Shown: piece by piece, positions 46,501 to 57,060 of the stretch
Position numbering within the stretch: position 1 is the stretch's first letter
Layout of the letters: each line of letters opens with the position of its first letter
Source: Polytrichum commune
Lineage: Eukaryota; Streptophyta; Polytrichopsida; Polytrichales; Polytrichaceae
Assembly: GCA_950295325.1 (NCBI GenBank)
Contig: OX485806.1
Location: forward strand, 47,053,169-47,117,168
DNA: 64,000 bases
Direction of reading: 5' to 3'
Notes under the pieces: generated by a model
The model's database searches: none
What the model was told of the DNA's origin: nothing
What the model saw: the letters and a program-made list of their open reading frames with translations, nothing else
Translations under genes and position numbers: made by a program

Positions 46501-46980
46501 TCACCTCGATGTCTGTTGCCGGCACCTCCTTCGTGGCAGTCCATAAATCTTGTCTGCCCTACTCAAATGATCATTCTTACGAAGTTGTTGAAACACTGCG
46601 GCACCTAGTCTAAGGCGAACACAAGAATCAAGTACAGGTTTTAGAAACCCACCTTCCGGTTCCATCAACCTCGTCTCTTCAACCTCGTCCTCCGCACTGT
46701 GCTCCTCCGATGTGGGATTGGATTGTGTCCCCACATCTTTCGATGCTCCTCGAGAGTGAGATCATGGCCCCCGGGACGTTGACAGACCTTCAGATTCATC
46801 TACCGTTGACAATGTTGCGTTTTTCCCTGTGTCTTCAAAATCAAAAACTTTGTTAATTCTATTTGTCTCGTATCTTTCAGGCACCACCTTCTTCCTCCCC
46901 ATTCTACTCGTCTTCAATGCCTTAATGCTACTGAAATACAACTTCCCTCTTTTTTTCCTTCTCTTGATATGGTTCTGCAT
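46501..46980 (-). other. Divergent open frames upstream of MULE2 transposase
   Basis: Two minus-strand frames (46980-46762, basic: NHIKRRKKRGKLYF; and 46734-46501, acidic then arginine-rich: HSAEDEVEETRLMEPEGG, GLPRRRCRQQ) lie end to end. They may be parts of one small gene or chance openings. No homologue in MULE1 could be aligned. Confidence 0.2.
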
Positions 46981-47520
46981 GTCAAGTATGACCCTTATAG
47001 AGCATGTCTACTCCAACACTCCCAAAACCCTCCCTTGAACCGAACACATCTTACGGCAGTCGAGAGTCCATAACTTATGATTCTAAAACAAAGGAGATGA
47101 GTATCACGAGATCTTATACAAGTGTTCGCACGAGGGACAGTCCTATATTTAATGCCCAATTGGGTCTTTGTCATTCGTTCTATTCCTGTCTTGAAACGTC
47201 AAGTCTATCTCTAGACCTAGTTATGAATCATGTTTTAAGTCGGCGCCAAATAATCAAAATTAATTGCTTGTCGAGTAGAATGTCTACCATGACTTGCACG
47301 CTATACTTATATATATCGTGACAGCGTTACCCATCACTTTTAGACTCAAGGGCGGTTGTTTCCATATTGAAAATATTAGTGAAGTTTTCGTGTAGAGCTC
47401 ATCCATCATGTGGATCATGTCGTTGTCGTTGGCAGCCCATTTGTAATATATAGATGGCCCACAATGTTCAGAATCCTCTTTCATATTTTCCTCTTAGTGC
47501 AAGTCCTCACTCCCGTTATC

Positions 47521-50500
47521 ATGTCTCATATTCCTGCTAAAGCAGAGTTGGGGATGGTTGTCCTCTATGCACATGGAGTGAGAGTACCACTTACCTTTCG
47601 GATGGAAGAGGACGGACTAGCTTACGTGACGTCACAACGTCTGAGTCTTCAATTCGGCTTCAGAGAGGACACTATTAGTGTTGAGGAGGATATTTTTGAC
47701 AATTTGACGTCAGAGCTTACACACACGCTTGGTCGGTTATCGCAGCAAGATGAGAGCAATAATTTGTTTTGGAGTCTTTATCCAGGTAATTACCGAGTGT
47801 ATGGCCTCACTGATTCTCAGATGGTTGCATCTACTGAGATCCTCACTCCTCGTTGTTCCTCTACCTGCACCATTCAAACTTTTCTGCCACGTGATGTGAA
47901 GGTCAAACTCGAGTCCGGTCTCGACACGCCAATTGTAGAAAACGTTAGAGTTCAGTTTGTAATTACATTTTCTTCAAATGAAAAGGGCAGTCCCACCAAG
48001 CCCCCGCCTCAGGTTATAGTTAGTGGGAACGCTCCTAAAGTAAATCCTTTGTCGCAAGAGACTGTTAGCATATTTCCATTGCTAAAACAACTTGCAGGAA
48101 GGCCGGGAAAAAAAATATTCTAAAAAAATTAGATTACTCAGTGATTAGACACGAGAGAGTAGAGTACCTTCCTGCTGTGTTTGATGGTGTCGTCATATTT
48201 GAGTTGTCACCCGCTGGTGACACGACCGCACGGTCACAGGCCAAGTCAATGCAGGGAATGGACAAGTGTTACGACGGCTATGTGTGGACGAAGACCATCA
48301 CAACCAACATTACAAACGACTTTGGTTTATCCTTCCGTTATTCTACCTGCGTTGGACACCTGCGTTGCAACAACAAAGAGTGCGAATATTTGAACCGCCA
48401 ACCTCGCATCTTCCAAGTCAACGAAATAGAGTTTGAAGGTTGTACCCTCCAAGCCTTTGTAGTGGATCAATCACCCCCAACTGACTCTACGCTTGTTTGC
48501 AAGGTATGTAAAGAACCCCCGACATGTATTGCCAAATGTGGAGCTAAGATTTATTATGTGGTTGGCAAAAGCAACCAAACCAGAGCGTGTATCCACCTAG
48601 GAACTCATGATCACCCAGTCAAGGTGGGCGACTACAGAGACACTAAGGCTGAGATCAGTGGCCTAATTGAAGTGCAGATCGAGAAGACTCCACAAGCTAC
48701 TAAGAGTGCAGTGGTGTTGGAGGCTAGCAAAGTTCTAATTGGAAACTATCTTCTTCAACCCGAGGACATGTCACCAAAGAAGTTGACTCTAGAGGAACTT
48801 GTTCCTGTATTTGACCGATGCAAGGAGATGGCTTCCCCAAACATCCGCAACAAGGTCATGAGTTTCCGTTTCTTGAGAAGGTATGGTGTCATGGACTCTA
48901 TCACCAAACTCCGTAGAATCAGTTTATGGGCCTTTGTTCAGGAGAACAAATTTCCAGGTCAAGGGGCTGATCTTGACAAGGTTTTTGTCTTCAAGATGTT
49001 GGAAGTCGGGCCTGGTAGTGGGGTGGACTTGGTGAAGCGTATGCAGCCTGGTGAAGATTTGGAGAATGCCTGGATGATGTTTGACCATGTCAAACGGGTA
49101 AGACAATGGACCACAATGGCATGCCACGTGTATGACTCCACGTATTGCCGTGTCATGACCATTGCAAGCTGTGACATACAATCTGAGGACTCTGAGGCCC
49201 AAATCGTTTTCTGGAAGAATCTCAATGTTGTCATGGAGAGGAATGGCATTGTCAAGCCCAACTTCAAGGGTTTCATGGCCGACAACGCCCAGGCCAATTG
49301 GAATGCAATTCGGGTCATATATGGCGACGGGAAGAAGGAGGACCGCATGGACGACCGGGAGAGAACCTGTCAGTTTCATTGGACCCAGTCTATGGTTAAG
49401 TATACCGAGAAATATATTCCCGAAGAACTCTGGGAGCAGCACAAGAAAATGTGCCACCAATATAGGACCGCGAGGACCATGGACGAAGCGAAGAGTCTGT
49501 ACCACGGGCTACGTGCATACTGGGTATCCGCCGGGGCAGTGACAGAGAAGGCACTAAACAAACTAGAGCTCTGGCTTGCATTCTGGCACTACCGTTATCG
49601 CCAATGGGGAGGCTTCATGACCGGGGTATGTTTTCCCAAAACATTTCATTTTTTTTCATTTTTTTCACATTATCCTAATCTGAAACAATTCTTCTCTAAT
49701 CTCTAACTACTTCCACTATGTACTCACAGAAATTTTCAGAAGAAGAACTAGCAGAAATGCCTTCATGTAATCTCACCGAAACAATACACAACAAGTGGCT
49801 TCAAGCGTCTAGAAACAGCGGCGGCGACCTCTACATGGCTACAGTGGACGACTTCGTTCGAGGCTTCCTACAGGTTGTCAATTACTACCAATTCCTGAAA
49901 TGTGACATCGGCGGAACATGCCCTACAAAGAAAGAGCTCAAATTAAGGATGGCAGAACGTAGGACGAAACAAACATGTAATCCCTTAGTGCTTGAAGACC
50001 CCATGCTGGACATGCCTGGAGCAGAAGAGTTTTGTACCCGTGAGCCTCGCATGGCTGGAGAAGAGGTATTCGGGGTCACGCAACGGAAAGCAGATCTACC
50101 TCTTGGAGTTGAAGAGGAGTTTCATCGGCCTGACAAGGTAACCTTCTCACATCCAAGAGGTTCAGGACGTGCTGTGAGGTCTCGTCCTGTGCAGATGCCC
50201 ATCATTATAGAAGAAGGTACTGAAGATGATACGCAAGTCCAACAAGATCACCCCCCTTTGCCTGAGCTTGAGAGCATCCCTCCGTCCCCACCGAACGAGG
50301 GAGGGATCCGTCATGTCAATGTTGTTGAGGAGACAAAAGTTAACGTCAACGAGTGGCACATATCAAGACTTCCCAAAACCTCGGCAAACTGTTGTTGGGC
50401 CCAGAGAGCTGTCACGAAGAAGAAGTGTACCGAGAGAATTGTGAGGGGCGCCAATTCGACCGCCGCGCCTATCTACACCGGAGTTTGGACTAATATACGC

Positions 50501-51223
50501 AGGAATGTGTCAGAGAGGAAAAAATTCTTCTTTTGCTCCGATGACATTGACAGGTGCGTGAAGGGCACAAGGCGCAAATGGGTTGCTAAGCACTCTGCAG
50601 ACCAGGAAATGCCCTTGATTCCAGATGTTTGGCCGGGGAAGCTAGGCACAAACCTCAAGCTCACTGAAATTCTTGCCCTTGAAGCGGCTGGATTCCAACT
50701 CCCGCATAAGAAACCGGTCTCTCCAAGACGCCTCTTCTCTTCTGCCCTGCCGCTTGCAAATCTCAGCGCAGCGCCCGTTCCTGCAGAAGCAGACCGCTAC
50801 CCTAGCAAGAGAGACGGCAAGATGGTCAAACGCACTGCCACTCGCCCAAATCCGGCGCAGCGACTCTCCATGGCCTCCTCCGACTCCCTCAAAGCTCGCC
50901 TCCGTTCCATCACTATGATACCTCATCCACGCCATGGTTGCATCATCGGGCTGGATTCAGGTGTTCCTCCTGCCATCACACAGTACCAGGTCACCATCAA
51001 CTTTTTCCTGGGTTGCACTTGCCCTGCATTTAGGAAGACGATGACTAAGTGCCGAGGGAGGACCCAATTCTCTTGTTGCAAGCATGTGTACTTCATCCTT
51101 TTGAAGGTTTGCCACCGTGATCCCGAGGCTGACCTTTTCATTCACGCGCCTACCTTTAGCTTCAACGAGGTCAAGCTAGTCCTAGAAAGCGGACTCTTGA
51201 CTCACCCTTTGGCTAAAAAATAG
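47521..51223 (+). CDS. MULE2 transposase with WRKY-GCM1-like finger, DDE core and SWIM finger
   Basis: Start MSHIPAKAELGMVVLYAHG is chosen because MULE1 also begins MS just before its GxxL region; an earlier ATG exists at 47410. Domains: N-terminal region; zinc region with CVGHLRCNNKECEYL, CKVCKEPPTCIAKC and ACIHLGTHDHPVK (about 48355-48630); MULE DDE core with CHVYDSTY (Asp, about 49130), FMADNAQANWNA (Asp, about 49283), ERTCQFHW, and TETIHNKW (Glu, about 49775); SWIM finger CTCPAF...CCKHVYF (51015-51095). A 104-bp GT-AG intron at 49626-49729 joins GGFMTG to KFSEEELAEM. One -1 defect occurs in an A8 run at 48107-48114, followed by TAA at 48121; otherwise the frame is open. Catalyses cut-and-paste transposition, by family knowledge. 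Confidence 0.85.
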
Positions 51224-51514
51224 GAGGCAATCTATAAACAACCTAGACTCTTGTTAATGGACAGTGGCCACTCAAAATTCCCTCGTCATTACATGTATTG
51301 AGTCAGCAATACAAGATTCATATTGTCTGTTTCAGTATAAAGGGTCTTGTTATTCACATTGATTGCATTGTGTATCTATATCTTTAACCACTAATGTCTT
51401 GCCACCTAGCACAAGTACTCTATGCACGACTACTTCGTAACCACCCACCAATGCACTATTAATACTAACTAGTTATTGCTTTATAATTGCCAATCAATGG
51501 TTGTTCACTTGGTT

Positions 51515-52024
51515 TCATTGATTGATTTTAATGCGTTTTGGTTTGCCCCTTGCCATTTCGGCATAACTATCAACCTCCGGCTCCACTACATGACAAACTA
51601 CATTCACGTCCATTTTCGGCACCACATTTGGCATTTGTCCTAGGTGGGAACGTTTCAACAATGGACCTCGTCCTCTCAACCCACTAAGTGTTTCCCTGGA
51701 ATAAGTTCCCGGTGGGATCTTTCCAACCTTCGAATATGCATGAGGTGGCAAGGGCACCTCCACCTCCTCCTCAAAAACCAAGGTGTCATTAGTTTCATGT
51801 GTTGGTGAAGGGTCTCTTCTCTGAACTAAGCGGACCTCGAGATCCCTCATCACTTCATGCCCCTGGCTACAAACCTCCACATGCTCTTCTTCCCCACCCT
51901 CCACATATGGTTGAAATGGGCCTACGCAGTCACCAAGTGAAACAACAACACCTCTGTCCTCGTCCATAACCCTAGCATTAGATAGCCCAACCCTATAGTG
52001 ACCAGGTAGCAAAAAATCAGTCAA
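51515..52024 (-). CDS. Accessory protein of MULE2, 169 aa, unknown function
   Basis: Continuous minus-strand frame beginning MTDFLLPGHYRVGLSNARV, with an acidic valine-rich centre (FEEEVEVPLPPHAYSKV), a glycine/arginine turn (LSGLRGRGPLLKRSHLG) and a basic tail SYAEMARGKPKRIK. No domain recognised. It converges on the transposase, starts about 400 bases inside the element terminus, and parallels the 170-aa frame of MULE1 in size and place. The tails (SYAEMARGKPKR and SYIDLLRPGPPPSR) are loosely alike; common ancestry is possible but not shown. Confidence 0.55.
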   Translation of the reverse strand: MTDFLLPGHYRVGLSNARVMDEDRGVVVSLGDCVGPFQPYVEGGEEEHVEVCSQGHEVMRDLEVRLVQRRDPSPTHETNDTLVFEEEVEVPLPPHAYSKVGKIPPGTYSRETLSGLRGRGPLLKRSHLGQMPNVVPKMDVNVVCHVVEPEVDSYAEMARGKPKRIKINQ

Positions 52025-52269
52025 AAAAAGAGAAAGAGTTGACCATAGCCCAAGGTTATATATCCCTAAGAAAGGTGTTTGGCGCCCTTGAGAAACGACC
52101 TTCGAAGAAATAGACGATACTCATCTTGTAGAAGAGAACGAAAACATACCCGATAAAAAAGAAATGTTCAAATCAACCAATATTACTAGAAAGTGAGATC
52201 ACGGTAATAGGAAAAAATAGGAATTTCTCAATCTTCAAACCCCCTGGGTCCACGGTTATAGGTCTCAAA

Positions 52270-52427
52270 AATTGACCAAAAAAAGAAATATTCTTGGAAT
52301 ATTTTCTTAATATTCTAAACTGCTAAATTTTGAGAACTAAATTTAGCAAAAATATTCTATATTTGGATTATGGTCTCCATTTTTTCTCTCCGCTCTCCGC
52401 CCATCGCTCGCATACAAATCTCGTCCT
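52270..52427. repeat. MULE2 right terminal region
   Basis: Its reverse complement (GGACGAGATTTGTATGCGAGCG, then GCGGAGAGCGGAGAG, then GCTAAATTTAGTTCTC and GAATATTCC) resembles 31594-31730 of MULE1. This shared end in two places defines the element boundary next to the P1 array. Confidence 0.65.
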
Positions 52428-53425
52428 ATTTTCTGTGTCGGCCTAGTTATGTATGGGCTAGGGTAGGACCCTCTCGGATCCGAGAGGGTCAAGGAGTAGG
52501 GCTATAAATGGCCTGATTTTGATTGAAATGATTTGAGGCATGTATGTTTAAGTGTATGTTTGATATAATTTTTGTGGCGGCCTAGTTATGTATGGGCTCG
52601 GGAAGGACCCTCTCGGATCCGAGAGGGTCAAGGAATAGGGCTATGAATGGCCAAATTTTCATTGAAATGATTTGAGGCATGTATGTTTAAGTGTATGTTT
52701 GATATGTTTTATGTTTCGGCCTTGTTGTGTATGGGCTGGGGTAGGACCCTCTCAGATCCGAGAGGGTCATCGCGTAGTCCTATGAAGGGCCAGATTTGGA
52801 TTGAAATGATATGAGGCATGTATGTTGAAGCTTATGTTTCATATGTTTTCTGTTTTGGCCTAGTTATGGATGGGCTAGGGTAGGACCCTCTCGGATCCGA
52901 GAGGGTCAAGGAGTAGGGTTTTGAAGGGCCAAATTTTGATTGAAATGTGTAAAGCATGTATGTTTAAGTGTATGTTTCATATGTTTTATGTTTCAGCCTT
53001 GTTTGATATAATTTTTGTGTCGGCCTAGTTATGTATGGGCTCGGGAAGAACCCTCTCGGATCCGAGAGAGTCAAGGAGTAGGGCTATGAATGGCCAGATT
53101 TTGATTGAAATAATTTGAGTCATGTATGTTTAAGTGCATGTTTGATATAATTTTTGTGTCGGCCTAGTTATGTATGGGCTCGGGAAGGACCCTCTCGGAT
53201 CCGAGAGAGTCAAGGAGTAGGGCTATGAATGGCCAGATTTTGATTGAAATGATTTGAGTCATGTATGTTTAAGTGTATGTTTGATATAATTTTTGTGTCG
53301 GCCTAGTTATGTATGGGCTCGGGAAGGACCCTCTCGGATCCGAGAGAGTCAAGGAGTAGGGCTATGAATGGCCAGATTTTGATTGAAATGATTTGAGTCA
53401 TGTATGTTTCAGTGTTTAAATGATT
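52428..53425. repeat. Satellite P1, second array
   Basis: Seven palindromes near 52467, 52606, 52746, 52885, 53048, 53187 and 53326, mostly 139 bases apart (one spacing of 163). The body GGCCAGATTTTGATTG...TGTCGGCCTAGTTATGTATGGGCT is shared with the first array in the same orientation. Several later copies have one asymmetric base (GAGAGAGTC). The array ends where family W coding sequence begins. Confidence 0.9.
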
Positions 53426-53439
53426 TGAATCATATATTT

Positions 53440-53790
53440 TTTGTGTTCTACGTTGATCACCAAGCATTACTATATTTGATAAATAGACCGATAATCTCGG
53501 GGAGAATCGCAAGATGGATGCTTCTTCTACAAGAATACGATTTTGAGATTGTATATATGCTCGGAAGACGACACGTGATGGCAGATCATCTCTCAAGAAT
53601 CGATAATGGAGAACCACCTACCGGAGTAAATGACCAACTATCGGATGCCAATTTGTTTTGTATGGAAGTACTAGAAGAAGAAGAAGATTACATGGGAGAA
53701 AATGAGCAAGGGAGTGCAGAAGATGAACGAGGTGAAAAAAGTGTAACACCATGCCTAGAATGGTACATGGTATATGTTCAACCAACGGAA
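53440..53790 (+). pseudogene. RNase H C-terminal half, W element
   Basis: FYVDHQALLYLINRPIISGRIARWMLLLQEYDFEIVYMLGRRHVMADHLSRI (in pieces of one frame) is the conserved end of gypsy RNase H with an intact ADHLSR motif. An acidic spacer follows (MEVLEEEEDYMGENEQG) leading to the first DW..PF..YL repeat. Confidence 0.85.
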
Positions 53791-55692
53791 GATTGGATAA
53801 AACCGTTCAAGGAATATCTCAAGTATTGAAAATTGTTAACAATAGGAACAACGGAGGACGAACAAACACGCATAAGACGGGCTAGTGAACCCTACTTCAT
53901 GGATGAAGAAAAATTTATACGAATTAGCCCAAGTGAAAAAACAAAGACATGCATAGCGGGACAAGTTATTGAGGAAATCATCGTGGAAGCACACGAACAA
54001 GAAGGTCATCATCAAACCTTCGAAAATACTTGGTTCACCATATTAAGTGGACCTTATTGGTGACCAACAAGAAAGATGGACGTAGCAAGTTATTGCGGAG
54101 ATTGTCCGGTTTGCTTACGACAAAATGAAGGATGAATACATGAACAAGAAAATGATACTCTAGTACTAGACTCGGTATCGGATGACGAGTCCACCACGGA
54201 AGAGAACCACACGACGGATTGGAGAACACCATATTTTGAGTACTTAAGAAATTAACAAATACGTGGAGAAAATATTACCAATGAAAAACAACTTCAATGG
54301 GCAAACAAATGCAAGCGGTTCATTCTCAACGGAGGAACCTTGATAAGATTACTACCCAACGGAGATACGCAAATATGCGTCACATGAAACCGAGGAAGAA
54401 AGATAATAGCGGCAACCCACAACGGAAAGGACAAGCATTTGACCTTAACTATGACTAAACAATTAATATTCTTTAGTCCTTATTGGTGGCCTACAATTGA
54501 CGAAGACATCAAATATCATGCGGAATATGAATGTGAAGAATGCATGTTAAAACTCGACGGAAAGCAAGAAGAGATGAATCTAAAAGATAAACAAGTGACT
54601 ATATTAAAGCAAATGTCACCATCGGATTGGAGAAAACCTTACCTCGAATACTTATTATTCGGAAAGGTAATGAGCAATGACTTAACCGGAGAAGAGGATG
54701 AACGGATTGCGAATAGAAGTCAATTCTTCGCCATCATAAATGGGAAACTAATGAGACGATTTGTCGCCAACGAGATACCCAAGGAATGCATCTCGGAAAA
54801 TCGGATACTAGAGCTTTTAAAGGAACTCAATGGGAAACATCAAACATATGAAGAAATGGTAAAAGAGGCGGCACAAAGACCATATTGGTGGCCTGCCATG
54901 ACTCGCGACATTCGAAGTTTTATCAAGCAAAATTCTAATTACAAGCAAAGAAATGGTACTACGCTATCTCAACAAAATAATGATTCAACCAAAGCAGATT
55001 GGAGGAAACCGATAATGGAATATTTGAACCAAGGGAGAACCGAAGATCGAGATGTATTTGAACAAGAATATGGAACTTACTTTATGGAAGAAGGAGAATT
55101 ATGAAAGAAAGTTAACTACGGAGAAAGTAAAATATGTATCGCGGGAGACCAAATCAAACATCTAATCAAAAGGGTGCATGAAAAAAATGGTTGTCACCTC
55201 AACCCGAACGACACAATTCAACAAATATTCAACATGCCCTATTGGTGGCCTACCATAGTACAAGATACGGATGATTATATCAATGGAGAATGCCCAAAGT
55301 GTAAGAAAAATACATCAACTAAAATACAATGCAGAGCAATTACTACCGATCCACAAGAAGATTGGAGGACACCATTTATTGACTACTTATCACATGGGAG
55401 ATTGACAACATCGGCAACAATTTCTCAAAGACAACAAATAGCGATAAAAAGTAGACCTTTTCAACTAATCAATGGGGACCAATTAATCAAAGAAGGGGCC
55501 GATGGGATAAAAAGGCGATATGTCTCCGGACCAATTACCAAGGCGATCATCGCCGAAGCACATGAAGGCATTGTGGGAGGACATTTCGCGGCGAACATCA
55601 CATTACATAAAATATTGACCGCGCTTTATTAGTGGCCCACTATGAAAAGGGATGTTTATATGTATTGCAAAAAATGCGACATATGCCAAAGA
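53791..55692 (+). pseudogene. Five tandem integrase zinc-binding (H2C2) modules, W element
   Basis: Each module opens with DWxxPxxxYL and ends with an H-x-H...YWWPT...C-x2-C finger. Starts of the DW codon: 53791, 54217, 54625, 54997, 55360 (spacing 426, 408, 372, 363 bases, all multiples of three, same frame). Zinc ligands by eye: module 1 AHEQEGHH and CGDCPVC; module 2 THNGKDKH and CEEC; module 3 ligands largely lost (ELNGKH, NSNYKQ); module 4 VHEKNGCH and CPKC; module 5 AHEGIVGGH and CDIC. Stops occur at about 53827, 54061, 54136, 54253, 54385, 55102 and 55630, with no frameshift. Ordinary gypsy integrases have one such module. Confidence 0.85.
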
Positions 55693-56385
55693 GTGGGACC
55701 AAAAGTATCCAAGTCATCACAACCATTACACCCAATTATGCCTACGGAAATATTCCAAAGATGGGGATTGGATTTTATAGGACCAATCAATCCGCCGGCC
55801 AAAGGCACTAAAAACAAATACATCATCACCGCCACGGACTACACCACCAAATGGGTAGAAGCAAGAGCACTAAAAGATAATACCGCGACATCCACCGCAA
55901 GATTCGTATTTGAGGAGATCATAACCAAATTCGGATGTCCAATTGAACTAATTAGTGACCAAGGGAGTCACTTTCTAAATGAAACAATCCAAATATTGAG
56001 TAAGACGTTTATGGTTTTACATCGCAAATCAATGACTTATTACCCTCAAACCAACGGACAAGCCGAGAGCACCAACAAAGTCATTCAAACAACACTTACC
56101 AAGATGGTAAATGCGAATCGCACGGATTGGGACACAAAACTATATGCGGCATTATGGACGTATAAAGTCATTAGAACGGCGTATAAAGTCACTACAAAGC
56201 ATACACCATTCTCATTGATATTTGGGACGGAAGCATTACTTCCATTGGCGTTCATTTACAACGAGGAAAATATCCAAAGGAATGAAGAATGGCATCCTGT
56301 TCTTAAACGGAGAATGAAACAATTAAAGACATCAGACTTGACCTGTATCAAAGCAGAGGAAAATATCGAGATACTCAAACCATGA
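55693..56385 (+). pseudogene. Integrase catalytic core, W element
   Basis: The open stretch (55642-56385) has the complete D,D(35)E set: RWGLDFIGPINPP (Asp, about 55770), PIELISDQGSHFLNET (Asp, about 55957) and YYPQTNGQAESTNKVIQ (Glu, about 56065). Later, HTPFSLIFGTEALLP is the standard tail of the core. It follows the fifth zinc module across one TAG (TGG expected). It is the best preserved enzyme in the element, but severed from RT and followed by a frame change before the GPY/F modules. Confidence 0.9.
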
Positions 56386-56518
56386 GAAAAAGAAGACAAG
56401 ATAAAACTCTAATAGAAGGCAAGAGGTGCAAACATTGCAAGAAACCCTCTTATGATACTAAGGAGAAGAACGATAAAACTCATCAAACAAAAGAGAAATT
56501 ACAAGAGAACAAAAGTCC
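56386..56518 (+). other. Integrase spacer with frame change
   Basis: The catalytic-core frame ends at 56385; a basic lysine-rich stretch including CKHCKKPSYDTKEKNDKT lies in the frame of the following GPY/F modules. Confidence 0.4.
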
Positions 56519-57060
56519 CAAATTTTACAAGGGTCAAAAGATTTTATGGCAATAACGGATAAACAAATCCGGTCCAGGAAAATTTAGAATTCGATGGAGT
56601 GGACCTTACGAAATTATAGAAATTTACGACAACAACACCGTGGATGTGAGCACATTACAAGGGAAACCTCTCGGAAGGGTAAACATGAGTAAGATTAAAC
56701 CTTACCATGAACCTCTCGAAGCAAAAGCATATGTTTTGGAAGTTGATGATACCACGAACTCGTCACTAGGAGAAACGATTGAATTCTGTAATATCAACCA
56801 CTCCAATGCAAATTCAAGGAAACCATGCAAATTTTACGAAGGACGAAAGGTAGTAAGCAAATATCTACCACACAACCAAATCAAGATACCTTTTGAACAA
56901 CAAAAATGGGTGGGACCATACACCATCACAAGAGTCCATGATGACGATACCATTGAGATCAAGACCATATATCAAAAAGAATCGGGACGATGGCGATCAA
57001 CGAAGTTTTTACCTTATGTTTGGGTTAACCCCAACCAAGTTATCACTTTTGACCGAGACG
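56519..57060 (+). pseudogene. Two tandem GPY/F integrase C-terminal modules, W element
   Basis: Module 1: KFYKGQKIL, then FRIRWSGPYEIIEIYDNNTVDV and GRVNMSKIKPYH. Module 2: KFYEGRKVV, then QQKWVGPYTITRVHDDDTIEI and GRWRSTKFLPY. The WxGPY codons start at 56595 and 56907, exactly 312 bases apart in one frame. One TAA lies near 56553 in module 1. The GPY/F domain normally occurs once, at the end of gypsy integrases. Confidence 0.8.

Larger units (their letters stand above)
46351..52427 (+). mobile_element. MULE2, Mutator-like element (nearly intact)
   Basis: Plus-strand transposase gene (47521-51223) with one intron, a convergent accessory gene (52024-51515), and a 3' terminal region (52270-52427) matching MULE1. 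The left end is not defined by a repeat; 46351 is where P2 stops. P1 satellite begins directly at the right end (52428). No terminal inverted repeat or target duplication was recognised. Confidence 0.7.

Noticed and set aside
46501..46980. A third MULE gene upstream of the transposase in both elements
   Set aside because: The divergent frames in MULE1 and MULE2 do not align; kept only as low-confidence open frames.
48924..49505. Long minus-strand frame of 193 codons opposite the MULE2 transposase
   Set aside because: Shadow of the well-supported plus-strand transposase; no motif of its own.
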